A DNA stretch of 64,000 nt, from assembly GCF_017874575.1 (NCBI RefSeq), contig NZ_JAGGLU010000006.1, forward strand, positions 85,378 to 149,377, written 5' to 3'. Position numbers and translations under genes: made by a program. Below, piece by piece: positions 27,452 to 36,166 of the stretch (its first letter is position 1; every line of letters begins with the position of its first letter). Under the pieces are notes generated by a model, which worked only from the letters and a program-made list of their open reading frames with translations, searched no databases and had not been told where the DNA came from. This DNA is from Lactobacillus colini (GTDB lineage: Bacteria; Bacillota; Bacilli; Lactobacillales; Lactobacillaceae).

Positions 27452-27700
27452 TTAATCAAAATGGGGTATAGCAATATCTTCCTTAGGTACATAATGCTCT
27501 AACTTGCTATTAACAGGATCATTAGCAGCGTGCAGAACCTTTTTTAATTTTTTATTGAAATCTGCCCGCGGCATCATAATCATATGTCCGCATCCCATGC
27601 ACTTAATGCGGATATCCGCACCCATGCGCAAGATTTCCCATTTATTTTCACCACATGCATGATTTTTTTTCATTTGAACCACATCTGCTAAGTGAAACAT
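27452..27700 (-). CDS. DUF951 family protein
   Basis: 82 residues with CG-x-NKWEILRMGADIRIKCMGCGHMIMMPR, a short nucleic-acid-binding-like fold with three cysteines that may hold metal. It is regularly found between parB and ychF in Firmicutes, as here, and its role is unknown. SD AGGAG precedes the ATG. Confidence 0.85.
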   Translation of the reverse strand: MFHLADVVQMKKNHACGENKWEILRMGADIRIKCMGCGHMIMMPRADFNKKLKKVLHAANDPVNSKLEHYVPKEDIAIPHFD

Positions 27701-27723
27701 GAAAAATCACTCCTATTAAAAAC

Positions 27724-28605
27724 TTAACTATCTAAGTCTACACCTAATAGATTTAAAATACGATTCAATTCATCAACTGAACCAAAATCAATTGCCAGAT
27801 GGCCTCTTCCTTTTTTGCCTTCGGTAATATTAACCTTAGTACCAAATTTATTGGCCAACTCTGACTCACTTGCCCGAATGAAGGCTGACTTTTTAACCAC
27901 CTTAGGTTTAGTTATCTTAGATTTTTCATTTAGATTATTAACTAAAGCTTCCAGCTTACGAACAGTAATGCCTTCCTTGACAACTTTTTTAGCTAATTTA
28001 TCAATGCCATCTTTATTCTTTAACCCCAAAAGAGTCCTGGCTTGTCCCATTGAGAGTTCACCACGTTGAAGCAGACGCTTAGTTTTTTGTGGAAGGGTTA
28101 GCAAGCGCAAGTAATTAGCGATATATGGTCGCGATTTACCTAAACGCTTAGAAACCTCTTCTTGAGTTAAACCAAGATTTTTTTGAAGCATTTCATAAGC
28201 TTGCGCTTCTTCAAGTGGCGTTAAATCTTCTCTTTGCAGATTCTCTAATACCGCTACTTCCATCATCTGAGCTTCGTCAAATTGACGAGTAATCGCTGGA
28301 ATAGTAGTTTTGCCGGCTAGCTTAGAAGCACGGAAACGTCGTTCGCCGGCAATAATCTCATAGCCATTAACTGACTCTCTGATAATAATCGGCTGAAAGA
28401 CACCATTCTCTTTGATTGATTCAGATAATTCTTTTAAGCTCTTATCATCAAAAGTCTTACGTGGTTGATATGGATTAGGACGAATCTCAGCTAAAGAAAT
28501 GTCTTTAACTTCTTCAGCTTCTTTAGCTTGTGGACTATCTTCAAATAAGGCTTCCAGACCACGTCCTAACCCTTTTTTTTGTGATTCTTTAGAATTTCTT
28601 GTCAT
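27724..28605 (-). CDS. parB: Chromosome partitioning protein ParB (Spo0J)
   Basis: 293 residues: N-terminal GLGRGLEALF motif that stimulates ParA, the CTP-binding domain with NPYQPR and GERRFRASK (about 80-105), an HTH (LTQEEVSKRLGKSRPYIANYLRL) and C-terminal dimerisation domain. ParB binds parS, closes as a CTP-driven clamp and loads SMC. Start overlaps parA by 17 bases. No canonical parS is found in the window. Confidence 0.93.
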   Translation of the reverse strand: MTRNSKESQKKGLGRGLEALFEDSPQAKEAEEVKDISLAEIRPNPYQPRKTFDDKSLKELSESIKENGVFQPIIIRESVNGYEIIAGERRFRASKLAGKTTIPAITRQFDEAQMMEVAVLENLQREDLTPLEEAQAYEMLQKNLGLTQEEVSKRLGKSRPYIANYLRLLTLPQKTKRLLQRGELSMGQARTLLGLKNKDGIDKLAKKVVKEGITVRKLEALVNNLNEKSKITKPKVVKKSAFIRASESELANKFGTKVNITEGKKGRGHLAIDFGSVDELNRILNLLGVDLDS

Positions 28606-29362
28606 GAGCTGTCAGTACCTCTTTTGCTAGTTCGTCATAAACCTTAGCCCCTCGTGACTTAGGAGCATATTCGGTAATCGGTTTACCATAACTCGGAGCT
28701 TCGGCTAGTTTAGTTATTCTAGGAATAATTGTCTTATAAACCTTCTTAGTGAAGTAAGATTGTACTTCTTTTACCACCTCTGCGCCTAAATTAGTGCGAG
28801 CATCAAGCATCGTTAATAAAACTCCTTCAACGCCCAAATCCTTATTGAAGTGCTTTTGAACAAGCCGAATAGTATTAAGTAATTGACTTAGCCCTTCCAT
28901 AGCATAATATTCGCTTTGAACAGGAATTAGAATTGAATCAGATGCTGTAAAGGCGTTAATTGATAATTGACCTAAAGAAGGCGGACAATCAATTAAGATA
29001 AAGTCATACTTATCAGCTACTTCATCAATTCCTTGCTTAAGTCTTGTCTCCCGTGCCATCATGGAAGTTAATTCCATTTCGGCACCAGCTAGTTGAATGG
29101 TAGCTGGTACAACATCTAAGCCCTTAGTTGAAGTATGATGGATAGTTTTAGAGATAGGGACTTCATCAATTAATACATTATAAATATCTTGATCGACATC
29201 TGATTTCTCTACTCCTAAGCCAGATGTAGCATTACCTTGCGGATCAATATCTACAAGCAATACTTTATAACCATATTGTGCAATGCTGGCTCCCAGATTG
29301 ATAGTGGTAGTAGTTTTACCTACACCGCCTTTTTGGTTAGCAACAGAAATAATTTGAACCAT
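28589..29362 (-). CDS. parA: Chromosome partitioning ATPase ParA (Soj)
   Basis: 257 residues, Walker-type ATPase with deviant Walker A KGGVGKTTTTINL (11-23), DPQGNATSGLG, LIDCPPSLG. It works with ParB in origin segregation and control of initiation. Placed between noc and parB as in B. subtilis. Confidence 0.95.
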   Translation of the reverse strand: MVQIISVANQKGGVGKTTTTINLGASIAQYGYKVLLVDIDPQGNATSGLGVEKSDVDQDIYNVLIDEVPISKTIHHTSTKGLDVVPATIQLAGAEMELTSMMARETRLKQGIDEVADKYDFILIDCPPSLGQLSINAFTASDSILIPVQSEYYAMEGLSQLLNTIRLVQKHFNKDLGVEGVLLTMLDARTNLGAEVVKEVQSYFTKKVYKTIIPRITKLAEAPSYGKPITEYAPKSRGAKVYDELAKEVLTAHDKKF

Positions 29363-29370
29363 TTTTTGCC

Positions 29371-30228
29371 CTACTTTCTAAGCATTTCAATGGTAATTTT
29401 ATATGAATCTTTTCCTTTGTCTTCAGTGTACTTAACTTTCATACCTGAATCTTTTGCCATTTTAATTGCTTTTTTGATAGTGTTGATTTGAACTTTAAAG
29501 TCCTTAGTTGGCTTGGTGTTAACGACTGTCTTTTCTTTTTTAGTTGCTTTCTTAGGAGCTTTTTGATCAACTTGCTTAGCTGCTAAGTAGCCGTCAATAT
29601 CTTTAGCCATTTCTTCAGTCTTTTTTACATTAAGACCATCGGCTATTATGATCTCAGCTGCACGATCTTGATCTGCTGGCTCAAGTGCTAGTAGCGCACG
29701 ACCATGGCGCTGACTAAGAGTTCCATCAACTAAGAGCTTTTGTACCTTGTCACTTAATTTTAGGAGGCGGATCTTATTAGCAATATAAGATTGGCTCTTA
29801 CCTACTTGCTGGGCCAATTCGGTTTGTGTTAAGTCATTAGTTTCCATTAGCTTAACATAAGCTTCAGCTTCATCAATTGGATTTAGATCTTCTCTTTGTA
29901 AGTTCTCAATAACTGCTAAAGAGGCGACCTTTTCATCATCCATTTCTTCTACAATTGCAGAAATTTTATCCCAGCCAAGTGACTTAGCAGCACGATAGCG
30001 ACGCTCACCGGCAATAATTTCATATTCAGCGTCATCACCTTGGTGCTCACGCAAAATAATCGGCTGCAATAAGCCTTGCTCTTGCAAAGTTTGAGCTAAT
30101 TCGTTGATTGAATCTTCACTAAAGGCATGACGAGGTTGATAAGGATTAGGAATAATCTTATCTAACGAAATTTCTTGAATTTGCTTTTCTTTAGGAACTG
30201 TATTCTTCCTATTAAAAAATAATCCCAT
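29371..30228 (-). CDS. noc: Nucleoid occlusion protein Noc (ParB paralogue)
   Basis: 285 residues of the ParB/Noc fold: NPYQPRHAF, GERRYRAAKSLGWD and HTH LTQTELAQQVGKSQSYIANKIRLL. The N-terminal MGLFFNRKN could be the short amphipathic membrane-binding helix of Noc. Its position directly after rsmG and before parA is the usual one for Noc, which blocks division over the nucleoid. Paralogue assignment relies on this order. Confidence 0.88.
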   Translation of the reverse strand: MGLFFNRKNTVPKEKQIQEISLDKIIPNPYQPRHAFSEDSINELAQTLQEQGLLQPIILREHQGDDAEYEIIAGERRYRAAKSLGWDKISAIVEEMDDEKVASLAVIENLQREDLNPIDEAEAYVKLMETNDLTQTELAQQVGKSQSYIANKIRLLKLSDKVQKLLVDGTLSQRHGRALLALEPADQDRAAEIIIADGLNVKKTEEMAKDIDGYLAAKQVDQKAPKKATKKEKTVVNTKPTKDFKVQINTIKKAIKMAKDSGMKVKYTEDKGKDSYKITIEMLRK

Positions 30229-30242
30229 AATAATCCTCCATG

Positions 30243-30962
30243 TTAAAGTGGCTTGCGATTAGGTGTACCGGCTTGACGTGGGTACTTCTTAGGCGTTGGC
30301 ATAACTTTGTTAATAATAATTAAAGTTCGTTCATCATCACTATCAGGTAGAGTTAATTCTTCCACCTTATCTACCCTTCCACCTAGCACCTTAAGTGCCT
30401 TAGTCGCATCCTTAAGCTCATCTTGGGCCTTGGGGCCCTTAAGAGCTACCATATAGCCGCCTTTTTTGACTAAAGGCAAGCAGTATTCGCTTAAGACACT
30501 CATCCTAGCAACTGCCCGAGCGGTAGTCAGGTCAAACTTCTCACGTAAATGTTGATCTTGTCCGGCATCTTCAGCGCGAGCATGGACTAAAGTAACATTG
30601 CTTAAATCTAACTTAGCAATCAGCTCTTCTAAGAACTTAAGACGCTTGCCTAAAGAATCAATAATCGTAATCCTCAAATCTGGTTGTAAGATCTTCATCG
30701 GTAACGATGGAAAGCCTGCCCCAGCGCCAACATCGCATAATGTCTTATCGCCCTTAAATAAATCACTAAAAGTTAATAGCGGCGTTACACTATCATAAAA
30801 ATGCTTCGCATACACTTCATCGCGATCAACAATTCTGGTCAAGTTGACCCTCTCATTGACCGTTACTAATTCTTGATAATAAGTTTCAAATTGTTTTTTT
30901 TGCTTTTCGCTCAACTGATAACCATGTTGAGCTAAGTTTTTTAAAAAAAGTTCTGGATTCAT
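30243..30962 (-). CDS. rsmG: 16S rRNA (guanine-N7) methyltransferase RsmG (GidB)
   Basis: 239 residues: class I SAM-dependent fold with [17 protein letters not shown] (motif I), [16 protein letters not shown], and [13 protein letters not shown]. It methylates G527 of 16S rRNA. The SD is weak (GGGTGA) and lies inside a parS-like repeat just upstream of the start, so ParB/Noc binding or local structure could influence its expression. Confidence 0.95.
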   Translation of the reverse strand: MNPELFLKNLAQHGYQLSEKQKKQFETYYQELVTVNERVNLTRIVDRDEVYAKHFYDSVTPLLTFSDLFKGDKTLCDVGAGAGFPSLPMKILQPDLRITIIDSLGKRLKFLEELIAKLDLSNVTLVHARAEDAGQDQHLREKFDLTTARAVARMSVLSEYCLPLVKKGGYMVALKGPKAQDELKDATKALKVLGGRVDKVEELTLPDSDDERTLIIINKVMPTPKKYPRQAGTPNRKPL

Positions 30963-30964
30963 AA

Positions 30965-30987
30965 TTCACCCGTGAAACCTGTTTCAC
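30965..30987. promoter_or_regulatory. parS-like repeat with altered half-site geometry
   Basis: TTCAC-CC-GTGAAAC-CT-GTTTCAC begins three bases before the rsmG start. parS is TGTTTCAC-GTGAAACA. Here one pair of half-sites is in the parS order but two bases further apart, and a second pair (30972-30987) is everted. Confidence 0.4.
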
Positions 30988-31129
30988 ACTACATAATTTA
31001 CCGCAAATATCAGCTGACGACAACATATTTTATTAATAACTTAACGTATTAATTATGGAGTATTTTTTAAGAATCGTCAAAATTCTGTAGTTACTTTTAT
31101 CTTTTTCAGCTAAAATTAACTTCTAAGCT

Positions 31130-31158
31130 TATAATTAATGCCAAAGGAAGGTTAAAAC
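31130..31158 (+). promoter_or_regulatory. -10 element and ribosome site of the cvpA-like gene
   Basis: TATAAT at 31130-31135 and GGAAGG about ten bases before the ATG at 31161. No good -35 is visible. Confidence 0.45.
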
Positions 31159-31160
31159 AG

Positions 31161-31697
31161 ATGATAATTACTATACTGGTATTAGTTTATTTAGGTTATG
31201 AAACCTATTCAGGCTACAGGGCTGGATTTGCTCAAAGAATCATCAATATGATTTTTTCAGCTTTAGTTTTTGCGGCTGCAATTTTAGGTCAAAATCCCTT
31301 CGGCAACTGGTTATATGAGCAATTCTCTGGTCAAGTCATCCCTACTTCAGGTAATGTGCCACTAGAATTAATGGGCTATCGCTTCTTTGCATTTTTTGTA
31401 ATTTGGTTTATCGGCAAGAACATCGTTAAGCTTTTTAAAAAATGGCTCCCTAAACGTGATCCTAATAAAAGCGGCTTTGGCACTTTACTTGATAGTGTCT
31501 TAGGAGCAATTGTATCTTTTATTGCTTCGTACTTTGTCGTTTATGTAGTGCTGTCGATGTGTTCAATTTTTCAAAATCAATGGTTCATCCAGCAGACAGT
31601 TGACGCTCCATTTTTAAGATGGATTATCTACAGCACACCTATCCTGTCTAACGGTATCTTTAAGACAATTTTTGGTATTAGCCGAACTGTTGGTTAA
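31161..31697 (+). CDS. CvpA family membrane protein
   Basis: 178 residues with four hydrophobic helices and the CvpA-type start (ILVLVYLGYETYSGYRAGFAQRIINMIF) and SVLGAIVSFIASYFV. In E. coli CvpA is linked to colicin V production and envelope stress; the role in lactobacilli is not known. Ends at the composite terminator at 31708. Confidence 0.75.
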   Translation: MIITILVLVYLGYETYSGYRAGFAQRIINMIFSALVFAAAILGQNPFGNWLYEQFSGQVIPTSGNVPLELMGYRFFAFFVIWFIGKNIVKLFKKWLPKRDPNKSGFGTLLDSVLGAIVSFIASYFVVYVVLSMCSIFQNQWFIQQTVDAPFLRWIIYSTPILSNGIFKTIFGISRTVG

Positions 31698-31707
31698 ATA
31701 TAGTCAG

Positions 31708-31746
31708 CCTCCTAAGATGATATAATTAACTTAGGAGGTTTTTTCT
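31708..31746 (+). promoter_or_regulatory. Composite element: terminator, loop promoter and ribosome site
   Basis: CCTCCTAAG (31708-31716) pairs with CTTAGGAGG (31730-31738), followed by TTTTTT: a terminator for cvpA. The 13-base loop holds an extended -10, TGATATAAT (TATAAT 31721-31726). The 3' arm AGGAGG is the ribosome site of the ATG at 31747. A transcript started in the loop lacks the 5' arm and has a free ribosome site; read-through RNA hides it. Confidence 0.7.
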
Positions 31747-33153
31747 ATGAAAAAGAAATATCTATTAGGTGCGTTAATGGTTAGTGCTATCTTTTTTAGC
31801 TTAAATTCTGCATCCGCTAATGCAGCCAAAATATCAATGCCAACTAAAGGCACTAGCTACGTAAGAAAAGGCAACACATATAACTTACACTTTAAGGCAC
31901 CTAGCAAGTTAACTGTTACTACCAAGGCTAAGTACACAATTACTAATACTTCAGATTGGAAGTGTATTCCTTACAAAACTTCTAAAAATAATACTAAAGT
32001 CTTTTATCTACGAACAGGTAATTACCATTTAACAGTAAATAAAAATGCTCAAATTAAGACAAACTATACTAAAATTAGCTCCATCAGAAAAAGTCTAGAA
32101 ACTTTTCCTTATAAAAAGTACCCATCTAGCTCTTCTAAACCAACTAAGATAAAACTTGGTCAAAATGTTAAGGGCTTTTATGACATGTACCATACTAAAA
32201 AGTATAACAGCATGGGCTACTACCAATTCACAATTAACAAGGATAAAAAAGTAACAATCGACTATTCCTCAATGACCGTCTATCAAAATGCTAAGACAAA
32301 TATCTTCAACGACAATGTCATCAAGATTAGCCCGGTTTCAAATTACTATTATGAACAAGTTAGCCCTAATATTAAAGGCACAGTTAATCATAAAAAATAT
32401 TCTTGGAATCTAACAAAAGGCACCTATCTCTTGGCTTTATACCCAGCACGCGGTCGCTACCAATTTAAGTTAACTAGTTCCGATGCTGAAAATATCCCAG
32501 CTCAAAGTAAGATTACTAATATTAAAGCAACTAAAGACGGGATACATGTTGAGTATGAAAAGGCTGCTAATGCGACTGGTTATGGAATCTACTATCAAGA
32601 AAGCAAGTCACTTCTCTCAGATGGTGTAATTTCCTCATATCCTGGAAGTGTACTAGAAGAGGCTTATCCAAATATTTTAAATCGCACTATTCCAACTAAT
32701 ATGTTAATAAATGGTCAAACTTATACTATAGCTGTTGGTACACTTAATGAAATTAACGGCGAAAAGATCTTTGGACCTATTTCAAAGCCAATTACATTTA
32801 CTTATTATGTACCAACTGATAATAATCAATCAGCAGTCAAGGTTCCCAAAATTGCAGTCAGTTATTACGATGATGGCGGTGGAGATGAGCCAAACATCGC
32901 TATTAAATGGAATAGCAATCCAAATGTTAACAGCTACGAAATAGCTTATCGCTTGAAAGGCAGTCAAAACTGGACTACTTACTTAACAGCACGAAAAGAC
33001 GGCGATGAAATTACTGATCCTGAAGATGCTACAGGTAGTGATTTCAAAAAAGGTCAAGTTTATGAGGTTCGCGTGAGAGCATATACAGGTAACTTGAAGA
33101 GTGACTGGTCAGAAATTAAATCTACAACAGTTACCCTGACTCCCTACCGTTAA
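31747..33153 (+). CDS. Secreted protein with two C-terminal fibronectin type III-like domains
   Basis: 468 residues: signal peptide 1-27 (KKKYLLGALMVSAIFF...ANA-AK), an unrecognised Lys/Tyr/Thr-rich region (28-250) with two beta-rich repeats (KISMPTKG..., KIKLGQNVKGFYDMYHTKKYN), then fibronectin III-like domains at about 255-360 (TKDGIHVEYEKAANATGYGIYY) and 365-468 (AIKWNSNPNVNSYEIAYRLKG...VRVRAYTGNLKSDWSE). No LPXTG, membrane anchor or catalytic motif, so it is secreted or held non-covalently. Adhesive or structural role is inferred. Confidence 0.75.
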   Translation: MKKKYLLGALMVSAIFFSLNSASANAAKISMPTKGTSYVRKGNTYNLHFKAPSKLTVTTKAKYTITNTSDWKCIPYKTSKNNTKVFYLRTGNYHLTVNKNAQIKTNYTKISSIRKSLETFPYKKYPSSSSKPTKIKLGQNVKGFYDMYHTKKYNSMGYYQFTINKDKKVTIDYSSMTVYQNAKTNIFNDNVIKISPVSNYYYEQVSPNIKGTVNHKKYSWNLTKGTYLLALYPARGRYQFKLTSSDAENIPAQSKITNIKATKDGIHVEYEKAANATGYGIYYQESKSLLSDGVISSYPGSVLEEAYPNILNRTIPTNMLINGQTYTIAVGTLNEINGEKIFGPISKPITFTYYVPTDNNQSAVKVPKIAVSYYDDGGGDEPNIAIKWNSNPNVNSYEIAYRLKGSQNWTTYLTARKDGDEITDPEDATGSDFKKGQVYEVRVRAYTGNLKSDWSEIKSTTVTLTPYR

Positions 33154-33188
33154 TTAAGCCATACCTACTCCCGGTATTAGGTTCAGAT

Positions 33189-33239
33189 AAAAATAAGATC
33201 AAGATTTCTATAGACAAGAAATTCTTGACCTTATTTTTT
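33189..33239. terminator. Bidirectional terminator
   Basis: AAAAATAAGATCAAGA and TTCTTGACCTTATTTTTT pair with one mismatch around a 17-base region, between convergent genes. Confidence 0.8.
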
Positions 33240-34164
33240 ATACACCAATACGTTCAATATGTTCATCGTCATAGACAAAGATTGCTCCATAGCGACCTTC
33301 TTCGTCATTTTGCCAGCCGTCAATTGCATGCCCAGCGAAGAATAAGCGTTTGCACTCTAATTCTGCTTGAACAGAATCTCTAGTAAAGAGCGTCACACCA
33401 GCAACATGTGTTTGAACTGGATAACCAGTCTTAGGATCAATGATATGGTGGTATTTTTTGCCATTGATTTCTAAGAAACGTTCATAAGTACCAGAAGTTA
33501 CAGCGGAACATTCCCTAACAGTTGCTGTAGTTAGGTTAATACCACGCTTTTGACGCGGATCTTGAACGCCTAATACCCACTTACCGTTAGCTCTCTTAGG
33601 AGAAGGATTAACGAATAAGACATTGCCACCTAGGTTAATAATTCCTGCCTTGACATCATAAGCATGCCACAAGTCACGGATACGATCGGCAATATAACCC
33701 TTAGCAATTCCACCTAAGTCTAATTCCATCCCTTCCTTGGCAAGATAAACACTCTGGTCTGCATCATTTAAAATAACGTCATCAGGATTAGTTAATTGCA
33801 TCTTAGCCTTAATTGTTTCATCACTAGGCATATTAGCTCCCTTAAAGCCAATATGCCAGGCTTTAACAACTGGACCAATTAAGGCGTTAAAGCCATAACC
33901 CTTCTTGCTTTCTTCAACTGCTAACTTAATTAAGTTATAGGTACTGCTAGATACGGTGACTGAATATTTACCAGCTGCATGATTAATTGACATCACTTCA
34001 GAATGGTCGCGATTAACTGTTAATCGATCTTCATAACCTGCAATTAAGTCAAAGCTATCATCTAGGATTTTTTCATTTTCATCGCCAAAAATCTGTAAGG
34101 TAATTACAGTCCCTAGTCCGCGCCCCACCTTACTAATTGCCTTTTTTGAAAAGTCTTCTATCAT
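33238..34164 (-). CDS. apbE: FAD:protein FMN transferase (ApbE), without signal peptide
   Basis: 308 residues with the ApbE signatures GYGFNALIGPVVKAW, ELDLGGIAKGYIADRI, NLGGNVLFV and SAVTSGTYERF...HIIDPKTGYPV. ApbE moves FMN from FAD onto Thr of target proteins. Most Gram-positive ApbE are lipoproteins; this one starts MIEDFSKKAISK with no signal or lipobox, so it should act in the cytoplasm. Its target is not in this cluster as a recognisable NqrC-type or PplA-like protein. It lies one base after the phosphatase gene. Confidence 0.88.
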   Translation of the reverse strand: MIEDFSKKAISKVGRGLGTVITLQIFGDENEKILDDSFDLIAGYEDRLTVNRDHSEVMSINHAAGKYSVTVSSSTYNLIKLAVEESKKGYGFNALIGPVVKAWHIGFKGANMPSDETIKAKMQLTNPDDVILNDADQSVYLAKEGMELDLGGIAKGYIADRIRDLWHAYDVKAGIINLGGNVLFVNPSPKRANGKWVLGVQDPRQKRGINLTTATVRECSAVTSGTYERFLEINGKKYHHIIDPKTGYPVQTHVAGVTLFTRDSVQAELECKRLFFAGHAIDGWQNDEEGRYGAIFVYDDEHIERIGV

Positions 34165-34953
34165 CTAATCCTCCAAATATAAATCTTGCAAACGTCGCTT
34201 CAAAACCTCATCGACACCTAGTGCTTGCTTGAGATAATTATCAATTGAACCATAATTCTCTTCCATTAGAATTAAGGCCGTATCTAAATATTCATTAGCA
34301 ACGCCACCTAATGATCGTACTGCTGCTCTAAGAGAGTAGTTGCCGCCTTGTTTAACGATTTTCTTATCCATTTGAGCCCGATAGTCATTGAGCAAGTAGT
34401 TAGAATAGAGATAATCTTGGCGGATAGTTTCCATATCGACGCCTAAAATATATAAAATCAAGACCGCAGCTAAGCCTGTCCTATCCTTACCTTCAGAACA
34501 ATGAAATAAAGTTGCGCCTGCTTCATTATTAGCTAAGAGCTCTAATACTTTATGATAAGTATGGTGAGCATGTTCTGACATCGTTGCCTTAGTATACTGG
34601 TGACACATTGCCTTAAAGCCAGCATACTGATCCTTATCATAACTTGCCCGCAACTGCTCTAGGCGCTTATCAACACCATTTTTATTATCTGCATGAACAG
34701 AAATATTATAGTGCTTAGAGCCTGGTATATTAGTATCTGGCCACTTTTCGATTTCTCCCGCAGTTCTTAAATCAATTACCTGGTTAACGCCATAATCAGC
34801 TAAATAATTAACATCCCTTTGGGGAATATTGAACATCTTACCCGTTCTAACTAAGCGGTGCAGTTTTACCTTGCGACCATTTAAGCCAACATAGCCACCT
34901 AAGTCACGTGCGTTAGGAACTTCCTCTAAGGGTAAAACGATTGGTTTGGTCAT
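34165..34953 (-). CDS. Tyrosine-protein phosphatase (Wzb/LipA-type, dual-specificity fold)
   Basis: 262 residues. N-terminal NARDLGGYVGLNGRKVK and LVRTGKM and the P-loop HCSEGKDRTG (about 152-161) place it in the Tyr_phosphatase3 family. Cytoplasmic; substrates may be phosphotyrosine or phosphoinositide-like. Lies between mupG-like and apbE genes with tight spacing, all one direction. Confidence 0.88.
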   Translation of the reverse strand: MTKPIVLPLEEVPNARDLGGYVGLNGRKVKLHRLVRTGKMFNIPQRDVNYLADYGVNQVIDLRTAGEIEKWPDTNIPGSKHYNISVHADNKNGVDKRLEQLRASYDKDQYAGFKAMCHQYTKATMSEHAHHTYHKVLELLANNEAGATLFHCSEGKDRTGLAAVLILYILGVDMETIRQDYLYSNYLLNDYRAQMDKKIVKQGGNYSLRAAVRSLGGVANEYLDTALILMEENYGSIDNYLKQALGVDEVLKRRLQDLYLED

Positions 34954-34991
34954 CTAATCCCTCCTTAAAAATATATTATTTCTGGTAGTTT

Positions 34992-36047
34992 TTATTTTAC
35001 TAAATTTTTTAAATATTCAAATGCAATTGCTTGATTAGATCCAACATAGTCAAGTAAATCTAAGTCAGAATTAACAATCTTACCTAAAACATTTACCTTT
35101 GGATTCGCAGGTAGATCAACCTTAGTAATTTGAACTTCACCAGCATATCTGCCATATCTGTCATTATCGCAAGTAATTGTCCCCTTAAGACGATTAACTG
35201 CCGGTTGAGGAACCGTGTTAAATAATTGAAGCTGGCGGCTTTCATTTAAACGAATTACATTGGCAGCAACATCAGGACGATTATGCCATAAACGATTGCT
35301 CAACTGAGAGATATCAGCATCCATATGCAAAGTTATCACCTTATCGCGCAGATATTTCTCAAAGCTGTCAATTGTACTATCTTTCAAACTGCTATCCCCA
35401 ATAAAAACATAATCGCTGCCTAACTTTTTTAATGCCATACTGGCAGCTAGTGGATTCATGTAGCGATACTGCTCTACAGTTGGCAAGCCTTCATATATCG
35501 GCCCACGCTTATTGCCATCACCACTGACAAAGGCAATTGTCTTTAAATTAAAGCTCTTAAGCCATTCATTCTTTTCCTTTAACCAATCAGTTGCTAAACC
35601 AGTTTCAGGATGGGGATAGAAGTTATGCCAAGCGTCCAAATGATCAAAATTGGCGTTCTCTTCCTTCAGGTGGGTTAAATCTTTCATCGTAATTGTGCTA
35701 GCATTTAGAGCAATTGGCATTGCTTGCGATAGCTTAGCTACGGTTCTCATTAAGATGCCATCGTCAATTCTTAAACCATATATGTCTAGTGCTTTAATTT
35801 GCTCTACGTCATTAATGTCGATTCCTAGTTTTTGGAGTCCTGTTTGAGAAACATCAGCAATTAATTTTAATTCTAGATCCCGGCACCACTTAGCTAGTTG
35901 ACTTAGTCTCTTTAAGATACTAGCAGGATCAGAATCTAATAGTAGCGAAGTAAACACATATTGAAAGCCAGCATTACGCATGGCTAATAAGTAATTGTGA
36001 TCAGATGCAGTTAATTCTTCATTTAAATAAATAGAAAATCCAAACAT
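34992..36047 (-). CDS. MupG-type TIM-barrel protein (DUF871), 6-phospho-N-acetylmuramidase-like
   Basis: 351 residues: TIM barrel (1-235; GFSIYLNE start, GLRIDDG, NASTITMKDL, AWHNFYPHPETGL) and a C-terminal beta domain (about 240-351, CDNDRYGRYAGEVQI). The family includes MupG, which splits 6-phospho-MurNAc-GlcNAc during wall recycling. No MurQ, MurR or PTS for MurNAc is adjacent, so the substrate is inferred from family only. Confidence 0.8.
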   Translation of the reverse strand: MFGFSIYLNEELTASDHNYLLAMRNAGFQYVFTSLLLDSDPASILKRLSQLAKWCRDLELKLIADVSQTGLQKLGIDINDVEQIKALDIYGLRIDDGILMRTVAKLSQAMPIALNASTITMKDLTHLKEENANFDHLDAWHNFYPHPETGLATDWLKEKNEWLKSFNLKTIAFVSGDGNKRGPIYEGLPTVEQYRYMNPLAASMALKKLGSDYVFIGDSSLKDSTIDSFEKYLRDKVITLHMDADISQLSNRLWHNRPDVAANVIRLNESRQLQLFNTVPQPAVNRLKGTITCDNDRYGRYAGEVQITKVDLPANPKVNVLGKIVNSDLDLLDYVGSNQAIAFEYLKNLVK

Positions 36048-36135
36048 ATTTTTTCCTCTGTTTGTATTGATTATAAATAAAACGCTTTCCTAAAAAATAA
36101 TAACCTTAAAAGACCACAAAAACAATTCTAAATAG

Positions 36136-36160
36136 AAAAAAGGACCCTCAGGTCCTTTTT
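36136..36160 (-). terminator. Terminator of the flavin-reductase operon
   Basis: AAAAAAGGACC, CTCA, GGTCCTTTTT; strong and also usable on the plus strand. Confidence 0.85.
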
Positions 36161-36166
36161 AAGGCA

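Noticed and set aside
27688..27704. GTGAAACA at the start of the DUF951 gene as a parS site
   Set aside because: Only one half of parS is present; the other half does not match and the bases are explained by the codons ATG TTT CAC.
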